64,000 nucleotides of DNA from an uncultured Lachnospiraceae bacterium. Lineage in GTDB: Bacteria; Bacillota; Clostridia; Lachnospirales; Lachnospiraceae. The stretch spans positions 1-64,000 of the forward strand of contig CAJUSK010000025.1 in assembly GCA_910589075.1 (NCBI GenBank), in the 5' to 3' direction. Positions 35,526 to 44,274 of this stretch are shown piece by piece; the first letter of the stretch is position 1; the number at the start of each line of letters is the position of its first letter. The notes beneath the pieces were generated by a model. That model made no database searches, was not told the DNA's origin, and was given only the letters and a program-made list of their open reading frames with translations. Position numbers and translations under genes: made by a program.

Positions 35526-36314
35526 ATGAACGAAATATGTTTGCAGTTATTGATTTCCGCAGTGAATCAGAATCCTGTCCGGCTGGTGGAAAAAATGAAT
35601 CTTCACAGCGACGCCATATTGATTAATCAGTGTGACCATTTTGGCTATGAGGAAATCAGACGGGGAGACTGTCTGATCCGTGCTTACAGCCTGCAGGAAA
35701 AAGGCGTGGGGCTGAGCCGGAATAATGCACTGCTGCGGGCAGATGGGGATATTTGTCTGTTTGCGGATGAAGACATTGTATATACGGATGATTATCCGGA
35801 AAAGGTTCTGGGGGAATTTGCCGCCCATCCGGAGGCAGATATGCTTTTGTTTAATGTGGAGGTATGCCAGGCGCGCAGGACGTATCACATTGATGCATAT
35901 GGCAGGGTCAGGCTTTACAACTGCGGCAGATATCCCGCATATAGTTTTGCCCTGCGCAGAGAGGCCATGCATCGGAAAAATGTTTCCTTTTCCCTGTTGT
36001 TCGGCGGCGGCGCCCGTTACAGCAATGGGGAGGACAGCCTGTTTATCAGAGATTGTATACAAAGCGGCATGAAGGTGTATAAAACGCCGGTGGTTATAGG
36101 GCGGGAAGAAGAAAGAGAATCCACCTGGTTTTCAGGGTATCATGAGAAATTTTTCTTTGACAGAGGGGTGCTGTACGAATATTTGTATGGGAGACTGGCA
36201 AAACCCATGGCGCTGCAGTTTTTACTCAGGCACCGCAGTGTCATGTGCCGGGACATTTCCTGGAGGAAGGCATATGCCATCATGTGCGAAGGCCTGGCGG
36301 AGGCGAGAAGATGA
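35526..36314 (+). CDS. Glycosyltransferase family 2-like protein
   Basis: The 262-residue enzyme is a divergent GT-A protein. GVGLSRNNALLRADGDICLF and ADEDIVYTDDYPE contain the usual nucleotide- and metal-binding region, and FGGGARYSNGEDSLFIRDCI is the acceptor side. The N-terminal Rossmann part is atypical (LQLLISAVNQNPVRLVEKM). GAGGAAGAAG precedes the start. It overlaps the EpsG gene by 4 bp (ATGA). Confidence 0.82.
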   Translation: MNEICLQLLISAVNQNPVRLVEKMNLHSDAILINQCDHFGYEEIRRGDCLIRAYSLQEKGVGLSRNNALLRADGDICLFADEDIVYTDDYPEKVLGEFAAHPEADMLLFNVEVCQARRTYHIDAYGRVRLYNCGRYPAYSFALRREAMHRKNVSFSLLFGGGARYSNGEDSLFIRDCIQSGMKVYKTPVVIGREEERESTWFSGYHEKFFFDRGVLYEYLYGRLAKPMALQFLLRHRSVMCRDISWRKAYAIMCEGLAEARR

Positions 36315-37417
36315 CAGTATATATCCTGCTGACGGTGCTGACGGTAGCGGCAGCGGCTTTTATAAAAAAACAGAAAGTGGCAGGTCCGCCTGCCTGTGTG
36401 TGTACCCGGCAGCAGGCATGTAATTATGTCTGTCTGGTGATTCTGTTTTTGTTGTTGTTTGGCGTATCTTTCTGCCGGTATCAGGTGGGAAATGATTACA
36501 GCCGATATGAGGAATTTTTTCATCTGATTCCCTTGCATCAGGTGGTGCCTACGGAATTTGGATTTAACGCCATTGTACTGTTGATGCAGTTTTTGTTTGG
36601 CCCGGAGGCGGGCATTTCCATCTTTGGTTTGTTTGCTTTTGTGACAGTCTGTTTTATGCTGAAAGCTGTATATGACCAGAGCGAAGATTTTCTCTTTTCT
36701 TTTTTTCTGTTTATGACACTCAGCTATTATTTTCAGAGTCTGAATACGGTTCGATACTATTTGGCCTGGGCTGTGGCGGTATTTTCCATGAAATATGTGC
36801 TCAAAGGACAGTACCTGAAATTTGTTTTGCTGATTTTACCGACGGCATCCATCCACAAATCGGTGCTGCTGGTGATTCCGGTCTATTTGCTGGCGATTCT
36901 GCCCTGGAAACGCTGGCAGTTTCTGGTTCTGGGGGCGTTTGCTTCCACCGGGCTGGTATTTCAGGATCTGTATCTTCGCATCATCGTGAAATTTTACCCC
37001 AGTTATGAGAATACGGCATATCTGGACGGAGGTACTTCTCTTGTAAATATCATCCGGATTTTTGGCGTATTTGTTTTGTCATGGATGTACTATGGCAGCA
37101 CCATAGCGGACCATAAACAGAATCGGTTTTATTTTCATCTGAATCTGTTCGCATTGCTCTTATATACCTGCGCTTCCTTTGTACCGGAAATTTCAAGGAT
37201 CGGGTATTATATGACGGCAGGCCATATTTTCCTGCTTCCGTCACTGGTACACAGCATCGGGGACCGGAAAGCGGGGAAATTCTGGAATACGGTCATTGTG
37301 GTGGCAGCGGTATTGTATTTTGCAATTTTTTTAGTAAAGGCCCAGGATCTGCTGGTGCGGATCGTGCCCTATCATACTTGGATTTTCCCGGGGGAAATCG
37401 TTGGAAAGGCGGTGTAG
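36311..37417 (+). CDS. EpsG-type polysaccharide polymerase
   Basis: The 368-residue protein has about ten membrane segments. GNDYSRYEEFF after an early segment, and NTVRYYLAWAVAVFSMKY in the middle, match EpsG-family proteins, thought to polymerise repeat units as Wzy does. ATG 36311 overlaps the upstream stop. It is the only polymerase candidate in this locus, next to the Wzz-type gene, so it likely acts with it. Confidence 0.88.
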   Translation: MTVYILLTVLTVAAAAFIKKQKVAGPPACVCTRQQACNYVCLVILFLLLFGVSFCRYQVGNDYSRYEEFFHLIPLHQVVPTEFGFNAIVLLMQFLFGPEAGISIFGLFAFVTVCFMLKAVYDQSEDFLFSFFLFMTLSYYFQSLNTVRYYLAWAVAVFSMKYVLKGQYLKFVLLILPTASIHKSVLLVIPVYLLAILPWKRWQFLVLGAFASTGLVFQDLYLRIIVKFYPSYENTAYLDGGTSLVNIIRIFGVFVLSWMYYGSTIADHKQNRFYFHLNLFALLLYTCASFVPEISRIGYYMTAGHIFLLPSLVHSIGDRKAGKFWNTVIVVAAVLYFAIFLVKAQDLLVRIVPYHTWIFPGEIVGKAV

Positions 37418-37420
37418 AGG

Positions 37421-38224
37421 ATGAAACGTATCACATTCAGCATAATTGTTGTCTGTCTGAATGCGGGGGACAAGCTGCGTCGTACAGTAGGCAGTATACT
37501 GGCGCAGAGTTATCCCCATTATGAAATCATTGTCAAGGACGGTATGTCCACTGACGGTTCGGTGGACAAGCTGCCGGAGGATGGGCGGATAAGGATTGTC
37601 CGGCAGAAGGACAGGGGTATCTATGATGCCATGAATCAGGCGACGCTGCTGGCGGAAGGAGATTATCTGCTGTATCTGAACTGCGGCGATTATTTTTACC
37701 ATGAAAAGGTGCTGGAAAAGGCAGGGGCATGGATCGGTACGGATCATGCGTCATCGGAAATCTACTACGGGGATATCTACAACCGCAGTATGGAAACAAA
37801 AATTCCATCCAATCCCCGGATCAATGCGTTTGCCTGCTACCGGAACATTCCCTGCCACCAGGCATGCTTTTATGCCAGGGCACTGATGCGGCGGAGGGCT
37901 TATAAACCCAAATTCCGTGTGCGCGGGGATTATGAACATTTTCTGGGCAGCTATTTTGAAGACGGGGTACGGCCTGTCTATATGCAGATTGTCATTACGT
38001 CTTATGAGGGCGGCGGTTTTTCGGAGACGGAAGAAAATGAACAACGATCTGCCAGGGAACATAAGGCGATTACGGAAAAATATATGAGAAAAGGGCAGAT
38101 TTTCCGTTTCCGTCTCATGCTGTTGCTTTCACTCGCACCTCTGCGGAGCCGGATTGCCCGGAATAAAAATCTGTCCGGTATTTATAATAAGATAAAAGCG
38201 GCTGTCTACAGGAGAAGAGGATAA
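37421..38224 (+). CDS. Glycosyltransferase family 2 (WcaA-like)
   Basis: The 267-residue enzyme has FSIIVVCLNAGDKLRRTVGS at the start, DGMSTDGSVD for nucleotide binding and a DxD-like LNCGDYFYH. IYDAMNQATLLAEGDYLLYL and RVRGDYEHFL are typical of the WcaA-like group. The last 40 residues are basic and amphipathic and may touch the membrane. It begins 3 bp after the EpsG stop. Confidence 0.88.
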   Translation: MKRITFSIIVVCLNAGDKLRRTVGSILAQSYPHYEIIVKDGMSTDGSVDKLPEDGRIRIVRQKDRGIYDAMNQATLLAEGDYLLYLNCGDYFYHEKVLEKAGAWIGTDHASSEIYYGDIYNRSMETKIPSNPRINAFACYRNIPCHQACFYARALMRRRAYKPKFRVRGDYEHFLGSYFEDGVRPVYMQIVITSYEGGGFSETEENEQRSAREHKAITEKYMRKGQIFRFRLMLLLSLAPLRSRIARNKNLSGIYNKIKAAVYRRRG

Positions 38225-38230
38225 CGCGGG

Positions 38231-39550
38231 ATGAGAGTGTTATGGCTGTGTAATATTATGCTGCCGGTGATTGCAAAGCAGATGGGACTGCCCGGCAGCA
38301 ATAAAGAAGGCTGGTTGTCGGGACTGGCGGCAAAGGCGGCACGGGAGAAGCCGACGGATATGACGTTGGGTGTCTGTTTTCCCGTGGCAGGGGAGCCTGT
38401 ACAGGGCGAAACGGATGGTATGGTCTGGTACGGTTTTTCGGAGGACACGGCCCATCCGGAGCGGTATGATCCGGAACTGGAAGGACGCCTTGGGCGGATT
38501 CTGTCTGACTTTCAGCCGGATGTGCTACACTGCTTTGGCACCGAGTATCCCCATACACTGGCAATGGTCAGGGCCTTTGGGCGCCCCCGGCGGACACTGA
38601 TCGGGATTCAGGGGCTGTGTTTTGTGTATGCGGACGCCTATATGGCGGACTTGCCTGAAAAGATTCAGAGAAGAACACTATTGCGGGATTTCCTGAAACG
38701 GGACAATCTGCTCTGCCAGCAGGATAAATACAGACAGAGAGGGGTGTTTGAGCAGGAAGCACTCAGACAGACCGGACATGTGACCGGACGGACCGGATGG
38801 GATCGCAAATGGACCGCTCATGTAAATCCGGATGCGGTATATCATTTTATGAATGAAACATTGCGGCCGTCATTTTATGGCCCTAAATGGGACATTGGAT
38901 CCTGTATGCCATGGAGTATCTTTGTCAGCCAGGGAAACTATCCCATTAAGGGGCTGCATTATCTGTTGCAGGCCATGCCGACGGTTTTGAAACGTTATCC
39001 TTCGGCGCATCTGTATGTGGCAGGGGATGAAATTACCCGGATTTCTACCTGGAAAGAAAAGCTGAAACTGTCCAATTACGGAAAATATTTGCGGGAGCTG
39101 ATTGCAGTGAATCATCTGGAAGGGGCTGTGACATTCCTGGGCAGGCTGGACGAGGACCAGATGTTGCAGCGTTTTCTGTGCAGCCACGTATTTATATCCC
39201 CTTCTTCCATTGAGAATTCACCTAATTCTGTAGGAGAGGCCATGCTGCTGGGGATGCCGGTAATCAGCTCGGATGTGGGCGGGGTGGCCGATATGCTCCG
39301 CAGGGACGTGGAAGGCTATCTGTATCCGCCGGGGGATGTGGCCATGCTGGCGGAACGGATTTGCACTGTGTTCGATCCCCACAATCAGGAAATGATACAG
39401 GATATGGGAGGGGCAGCCAGAAAGCATGCCTTGCAGACCCATGATCCGGAAACCAATTACAGACGCCTGTTGGAGATATATCATGAAATTTACCTTTGTA
39501 TCGAATTATATCAACCATCATCAGATACCCGTGTCGTCCGTCCTCTATGA
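38231..39550 (+). CDS. Glycosyltransferase family 4
   Basis: The 439-residue protein is a two-domain GT-B enzyme. QGNYPIKGLHYLLQAM opens the donor domain, and SPSSIENSPNSVGEAMLLGM gives the E-x7-E region that binds the nucleotide sugar, followed by SSDVGGVADML. The final 22 residues overlap the next gene by 68 bp and look unlike a normal GT4 ending. It may therefore have lost its original stop. The start follows GAGGATAACGCGGG. Confidence 0.88.
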   Translation: MRVLWLCNIMLPVIAKQMGLPGSNKEGWLSGLAAKAAREKPTDMTLGVCFPVAGEPVQGETDGMVWYGFSEDTAHPERYDPELEGRLGRILSDFQPDVLHCFGTEYPHTLAMVRAFGRPRRTLIGIQGLCFVYADAYMADLPEKIQRRTLLRDFLKRDNLLCQQDKYRQRGVFEQEALRQTGHVTGRTGWDRKWTAHVNPDAVYHFMNETLRPSFYGPKWDIGSCMPWSIFVSQGNYPIKGLHYLLQAMPTVLKRYPSAHLYVAGDEITRISTWKEKLKLSNYGKYLRELIAVNHLEGAVTFLGRLDEDQMLQRFLCSHVFISPSSIENSPNSVGEAMLLGMPVISSDVGGVADMLRRDVEGYLYPPGDVAMLAERICTVFDPHNQEMIQDMGGAARKHALQTHDPETNYRRLLEIYHEIYLCIELYQPSSDTRVVRPL

Positions 39551-40673
39551 AAAGCTGGGCAGGGACTATCATTTTGTGCAGACACAGCCCATGGAAGCGG
39601 AGCGGCAGGAAATGGGCTGGGCTGTGGAGGAACATCGCCTGCCCTATCTGAAATGCTGGTATGAAGAGCCGGAAGCATGCCGGAAACTGGTACTGGAAAG
39701 TGATGTGGTGGTATTTGGCGGCGTGGAGGAAGAGCGTTACATCGAGGAACGGCTCCAGAGTGGGAAACCGGTTATCCGGTACAGCGAACGTCTGTACCGG
39801 GAAGGGCAGTGGAAAGCCGTATCCCCCAGAGGGCTTCTGAAAAAATACAAAGACCATACAAGATACCGGAACCGGGATGTATACCTGCTCTGTTCCGGGG
39901 CCTATGTGGCATCGGACTTCCATATTGTCTGTTCCTACCCGCAGAAAATGTTTAAATGGGGCTATTTTACGGAATTGAAAACCTATGATATTGAAACGTT
40001 GCTGGCAGAAAAACCGGGCGCCCGGGGGGAACCGGTGGAAATTCTGTTCGCAGGCCGTTTTTTGCCGCTCAAACATCCGGAATATGCCATCCGCCTGGCC
40101 AAAGCGCTGAAACAGGAGGAAATTCCCTTCCATCTGACCATGGCCGGCGGCGGAGAACTGGAAGAAAAACTGCGGGCGGCGGTGGAGGCCCTGGATCTTA
40201 AAGAACAGGTGACATTTACCGGCTATCAGAGCCCTGTGGGAGTGCGGGCCTGTATGGAGCGGGCAGATATGTTTCTGATGACCAGCAATCATCTGGAAGG
40301 CTGGGGCGCAGTGCTCAATGAAGCCATGAACAGCGGCTGCGCCGTGATCGCGGATGCGTCGGTAGGGGCCGTACCCTTTCTGCTCTTACATGAAAAAAAC
40401 GGTATGGTATATCAGGACGGAAATCCGGAAGAATTTCTGAAATATGGCATACAACTCGCCAGAGAAGCGCATCTGCGCAGGCATTTGGGCAGGAATGCAT
40501 ATGACACGATTGTCAGTTTGTGGAATCCGGGTTATGCGGCGGAAAGCCTGCTGGCTTTTGCCGAGGGAATCCTCCAGGGACAGATTGTTGTCAGCCCGGA
40601 AGGCCCTTTGAGCAGAGCGGAGGTCATTTCCCCCGGAAACGGGTATGCTTATACAAGGAGATGCGAACGATGA
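39483..40673 (+). CDS. Glycosyltransferase family 4
   Basis: The 396-residue GT-B enzyme begins KFTFVSNYINHHQIPVSS, with donor-domain motifs LFAGRFLPLKHPEYAIRLAK and TSNHLEGWGAVLNEAMNSGC. ATG 39483 follows GGAGATAT; longer frames run into the upstream gene. It overlaps the previous gene by 68 bp and the next by 4 bp. The sugar specificity cannot be read from sequence. Confidence 0.9.
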   Translation: MKFTFVSNYINHHQIPVSSVLYEKLGRDYHFVQTQPMEAERQEMGWAVEEHRLPYLKCWYEEPEACRKLVLESDVVVFGGVEEERYIEERLQSGKPVIRYSERLYREGQWKAVSPRGLLKKYKDHTRYRNRDVYLLCSGAYVASDFHIVCSYPQKMFKWGYFTELKTYDIETLLAEKPGARGEPVEILFAGRFLPLKHPEYAIRLAKALKQEEIPFHLTMAGGGELEEKLRAAVEALDLKEQVTFTGYQSPVGVRACMERADMFLMTSNHLEGWGAVLNEAMNSGCAVIADASVGAVPFLLLHEKNGMVYQDGNPEEFLKYGIQLAREAHLRRHLGRNAYDTIVSLWNPGYAAESLLAFAEGILQGQIVVSPEGPLSRAEVISPGNGYAYTRRCER

Positions 40674-41740
40674 GAGAGCGGATTTATGTATGTCATACTT
40701 TTTATAATGTATATATTACATTGCTGAAGGAATTTGCCCTGGGGGAAGCCGGTGCACAGGGGCAGGCAGATATTGCCCTGAGTACGATTTCCTCCGATTT
40801 ATCCCCTTTAAAAGAACGGCTGGAAGCCAGCGGTATATTCGGGCAGGTGTTCCTGCTGGATGAGAAAAAAGACAGCGAATTTCCGGAGCTGGCAAAATAT
40901 AAACAATCCTACAACAATATCCTGCGTCATCTGTATAACCGTATTGTCTATACGAAAAAGCTGGCCAGACGGGAAGAACCTTACATGACCATTGACTTCA
41001 GGCAGTACCGGGATGTATATGTATACTGCGACAGTGATCCCATAGGCTACTATCTGAACTACAAACATATCTACTATCATGCGCTGGAGGACGGGCTGGA
41101 CTGTCTGAAATACCTGGACGGCGCCCACTATGACAACCGGGGACATTTCAGGCTCAAGGCATTTCTCTCGTCCCTGAATATCATTTTTATCCAGAACGGA
41201 TATGGAAAATATTGCCTTGACATGGAAATCAATGATTTATCCTGTTTGCGGCACACCTGCCCCAAATATAAAGTAGTGCCGAGAAAACCGCTGGAACTGG
41301 CACTGACGAGAGAGCAGAAACAGCGTATTCTGCGGATTTTTATGGAAGATGCCGATGACTTTGTAAAAGAACTGGGTGAAAAGGCCCAGGGAGACTGTAT
41401 TCTGTTTTTAACACAGCCCCATCCCCAGTCAGTGAAAGCCAGAGAGCAAATCTGCCATGATATTATCCGGGACTACTGCCAGGGTGCGCATGTGATGATC
41501 AAGCCCCATCCCAGGGACCTGATTGATTATGGGACGCTCAGGCCGGACTGCACTGTGATCCGGGGGAAATTCCCGGTGGAAATACTGAACTTCCTGGAAG
41601 GAATCCATTTTCAAAAAGTGATTTCCATTGCAACCACTGCGCTGGACACCATCGACTTTGCGGAAGAAAAAATCAATCTTGGAGATACATTCTGGGATCA
41701 ATATGAAGATCCGGAAAATCATAATTGGAGAACGGTATAA
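40670..41740 (+). CDS. GT52-like glycosyltransferase, candidate sialyl/pseudaminyltransferase
   Basis: The 356-residue protein resembles family 52, which includes lipooligosaccharide sialyltransferases. It starts ERIYVCHTFYNVYITLLKE and has HIYYHALEDGLDC, LFLTQPHP and HVMIKPHPRDLIDYG. The KPHPRD segment is where CMP-sugar enzymes of this type bind donor. The pseudaminic-acid pathway 7.7 kb downstream makes a CMP-nonulosonate donor, which fits. ATG 40670 overlaps the previous stop, and AAGGAG lies 9 bases upstream. The exact sugar is inference. Confidence 0.72.
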   Translation: MRERIYVCHTFYNVYITLLKEFALGEAGAQGQADIALSTISSDLSPLKERLEASGIFGQVFLLDEKKDSEFPELAKYKQSYNNILRHLYNRIVYTKKLARREEPYMTIDFRQYRDVYVYCDSDPIGYYLNYKHIYYHALEDGLDCLKYLDGAHYDNRGHFRLKAFLSSLNIIFIQNGYGKYCLDMEINDLSCLRHTCPKYKVVPRKPLELALTREQKQRILRIFMEDADDFVKELGEKAQGDCILFLTQPHPQSVKAREQICHDIIRDYCQGAHVMIKPHPRDLIDYGTLRPDCTVIRGKFPVEILNFLEGIHFQKVISIATTALDTIDFAEEKINLGDTFWDQYEDPENHNWRTV

Positions 41741-43473
41741 TGAAAATTTACAAAAAACTCATGGTCATCATGAACAGGAAACAGAAGCAGACAATGGGGC
41801 TGCTGCTGGCGATGATGGTCTTTGGCGCCTTTTTGGAGACAGCCAGCATTTCCCTGATCATTCCGGTGATGACCCTGGTGCTGTCCCCGGATGCGGTGGA
41901 GAAAAACCAGGCCATAGCCACCGTATACCAGAGCCTGCATATGACGGATCCACGGCAGTTCACAGCGCTTGTGATGGGTGCTATGGTCATCGCCTTTATC
42001 TGCAAGAATCTGTTTCTCTTTCTGTTGCAGAAAATGATGTACCGGTTTGTATACAAAAACCAGTTTGAAACACAGGAAAAAATGCTTCGCAGCTTTGTCA
42101 AACGGGATTACGAATTTTACCTGAACATAGAGACATCCACCATCCAGCGAATCATTGCGGCGGATGTGGTCAATGCCTACCTGCTGATTCTGTCCCTGCT
42201 GCAGATTATATCCGAATGTATTGTATTTTCCATGCTGGCAGTGGCGCTGCTGGTGGTGGATTTTAAAATGACCCTGGTCATTGCCGGCCTCCTGATTGTG
42301 ACATTGATTGTTATCAAAGAAGTCATCAAACCGATTATGTACCGCACCGGCAAGGAAAACCAGGACTATTCCAGCCTTATCTATCAGTGGTTGAGCCAGA
42401 CTGTCGGCGGTATGAAGGAAATCAAAATCATTGGCAGAGAGAACTATTTCATAGAAGAATATTCCCGTCGGGGCACCCATTATGTAGCCGCCATGGAGCG
42501 CTTAAACCTGTTTAGCAACGCCCCCAAACTTCTGATTGAAACCGTATGTATCGCCGGCATGGTCGCTTATATGCTGGCGGTGGTGATGATGGGCCAGGAT
42601 CTGACGGAAATGATGCCCGCCCTGTCAGCCTTCGCCATGGCAGCGGTGCGGCTGATGCCTTCCGCCAGCCGGATTAACAACCAGCTCACCCAGCTTGCCT
42701 ACTATGAGCCCTTCTTCATGAATGTAAGCGATAACCTTCTGGAAGAAACCAGTGATGAAAATACAGACCTTTCTTACGCCAGAGAGACAGAGAAACTCCC
42801 CGTGGAAAAAGAAATCACCCTGCGGGGAATCACATATGCTTACCCCAACACAGACAAACTTATTTTCGACCATGCGGATATGACCATTCCCGTGGGCAGT
42901 TCCGTTGGCATTGTAGGCGGTTCCGGATCCGGCAAGACCACCATTGTGGACATTCTGCTGGGCTTATTGAAAGTAAAAGAAGGAACCATTTGTGCAGACG
43001 GCGCGGACATTATGGAACATTACAGAGGCTGGCTGAAAAACGTAGGCTATATCCCACAGATGATTTTCCTCCTGGACGATGACATTCGCAAGAACGTGGC
43101 ATTCGGTATTCCGGAAGAAGAGATTGACGAAGAGAAACTCTGGTATGCCCTCAAAGAGGCCCAGCTTGACGAATTTGTAAAAACATTGCCCGAAGGCATC
43201 CACACAGGCATCGGAGAGCGGGGCATCCGTATATCCGGAGGCCAGCGTCAGCGGATTGGCATAGCCAGAGCCCTCTATCACGATCCGGAAGTACTGATAC
43301 TGGACGAAGCCACCTCAGCTCTGGACAATGATACGGAAGCGGCCATTATGGAATCCATCAATCGCTTTCAGGGCAGGAAAACCCTTGTGATTATTGCGCA
43401 CAGATTACAGACGATTGAGAAATGTGATCTGGTGTACAGAGTTGCGGAGGGGAAGGTTGTGAGGGAGAGGTAG
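41740..43473 (+). CDS. ABC transporter with fused permease and ATPase (PglK-like)
   Basis: The 577-residue half-transporter has six membrane segments in residues 1-310 and an ATPase domain after about 355. Walker A is GGSGSGKTT, the signature SGGQRQRIGIARAL and Walker B VLILDEATSALD. Its shape and setting fit PglK-type flippases that turn polyprenyl-linked oligosaccharides. ATG 41740 overlaps the upstream stop codon by one base (TAATG), with GGAG nine bases before. The non-coding island follows. Confidence 0.92.
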   Translation: MKIYKKLMVIMNRKQKQTMGLLLAMMVFGAFLETASISLIIPVMTLVLSPDAVEKNQAIATVYQSLHMTDPRQFTALVMGAMVIAFICKNLFLFLLQKMMYRFVYKNQFETQEKMLRSFVKRDYEFYLNIETSTIQRIIAADVVNAYLLILSLLQIISECIVFSMLAVALLVVDFKMTLVIAGLLIVTLIVIKEVIKPIMYRTGKENQDYSSLIYQWLSQTVGGMKEIKIIGRENYFIEEYSRRGTHYVAAMERLNLFSNAPKLLIETVCIAGMVAYMLAVVMMGQDLTEMMPALSAFAMAAVRLMPSASRINNQLTQLAYYEPFFMNVSDNLLEETSDENTDLSYARETEKLPVEKEITLRGITYAYPNTDKLIFDHADMTIPVGSSVGIVGGSGSGKTTIVDILLGLLKVKEGTICADGADIMEHYRGWLKNVGYIPQMIFLLDDDIRKNVAFGIPEEEIDEEKLWYALKEAQLDEFVKTLPEGIHTGIGERGIRISGGQRQRIGIARALYHDPEVLILDEATSALDNDTEAAIMESINRFQGRKTLVIIAHRLQTIEKCDLVYRVAEGKVVRER

Positions 43474-43508
43474 TGGGGGGGTGGAGCGGCTGTGGGGAGG
43501 GGTGTGGC
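43474..43508. other. Short G-rich spacer after the ABC gene
   Basis: Between the ABC stop and palindrome A the + strand is G-rich (GTGGGGGGGTGGAG and GTGGGGAGGGGTG). Three or more G tracts close together could form a G-quadruplex or mark a replication pause. Confidence 0.3.
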
Positions 43509-43744
43509 TTCGCAGGTATACACGGACTGTCTGCGCTCTGTTCCGAACTCCGGATATAAGAATTTCCAGGCGTTCCGGCAATGGATGTGGGCAGGCGACG
43601 CAACCGACCACCATGAGCCATCCGGGCTCAGGGTGGTCTTTTCCGGACATCCATGTCCGGAAATTGCTGGCAGTGAACGGAACACCAGGAATTTCTAATA
43701 TCCTCCGAGTCACAGAGCGCAGACAGTCCGTGTATACCTGCGAA
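43509..43744 (-). repeat. Large structured palindrome A
   Basis: This 236-bp element has perfect 33-bp outer arms (43509-43541 and 43712-43744; ends TTCGCAGGTATACACGG). Inside, on the minus strand, a second stem starts GGATAT/ATATCC and continues as GTGTTCCG/CGGAACGC. The centre holds two hairpins: TCCGGACAT/ATGTCCGGA (43642-43661) and GACCACC...GGTGGTC with TGAGCC/GGCTCA (43606-43638). The single-stranded stretch GGTTGCGTCGCCTGCC is shared with element B. The outer arms differ wholly from B. Open frames of up to 100 codons cross it on both strands, but the pairing, not the frames, is what the two copies conserve. Confidence 0.88.
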
Positions 43745-43852
43745 CATCTCAGTTGTATCTGTTGCCGATAGCAGGCCGCTCAGTGTGAAGGGAAAGTAAG
43801 AGGCGGCAGACCAGGGAATGGAAGATGGTGAATTTGCCATTTGTTCCCCTCA

Positions 43853-44022
43853 TAGTTGCACAAGTAAGTACACTATCGTGTAACGTAACCTGTACAAGTA
43901 AGTGCACCACCATGTAACATAACCTACTCAGATAAGCACACTACCATATAACGAAACCTGCAAAGATAAGCACACTACCACATAATAAAACCTGTAAAGG
44001 AAAGCATACTACCATATAGTCA
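43853..44022. repeat. Five tandem 34-bp imperfect direct repeats
   Basis: Units begin at 43853, 43887, 43921, 43955 and 43989, each 34 bp. The consensus is near AACCTGTAAAGATAAG plus CACACTACCATATAACGA. Neighbours share about 25-29 of 34 positions. There are no unique spacers, so this is not a CRISPR array. Position between palindromes A and B suggests one composite locus. It could be a set of protein-binding sites, as iterons are. Confidence 0.85.
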
Positions 44023-44035
44023 AATAACGTAACTG

Positions 44036-44274
44036 GTCCGGCGGCAGGTGGGGCTGCTTTGGTGCCGGCGACTACGGAGGATATTAGAATCTCTTAGTGT
44101 TTCGTCCACAACCAGCAATTTCCGGACAAGGATGTCCGGAAAAGACCCCTCTGAGCCCGGATGGCTCATAGGGGTCGGTTGCGTCGCCTGCCAAAATCCA
44201 TTGCCGAAACACTTAGAGATTCTTATATCCGCAGTCCGGAGTCGGCACCAAAGCAGCCCCACCTGCCGCCGGAC
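44036..44274 (+). repeat. Large structured palindrome B
   Basis: This 239-bp element has perfect 32-bp outer arms (44036-44067 and 44243-44274; GTCCGGCGGCAGGTGGGG / its complement). Inside lies GGATAT/ATATCC, then GAATCTCTTAGTGTTTCG paired with CGAAACACTTAGAGATTC save one T-T mismatch at the place where A also has T-T. The centre has TCCGGACA/TGTCCGGA and GACCCCT/AGGGGTC around TGAGCC/GGCTCA, then GGTTGCGTCGCCTGCC. Relative to A the stem bases change in pairs. The element ends 32 bp before the next gene's start, so it may lie in its leader. Confidence 0.88.

Noticed and set aside
43853..44022. CRISPR array
   Set aside because: The 34-bp units adjoin directly, have no unique spacers, and diverge from unit to unit. 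No cas genes are near.
43509..44274. Retron, group II intron or integron attC identification of the palindromes
   Set aside because: No reverse transcriptase, intron-encoded protein or integrase is nearby, and the conserved boxes of attC sites are not seen.
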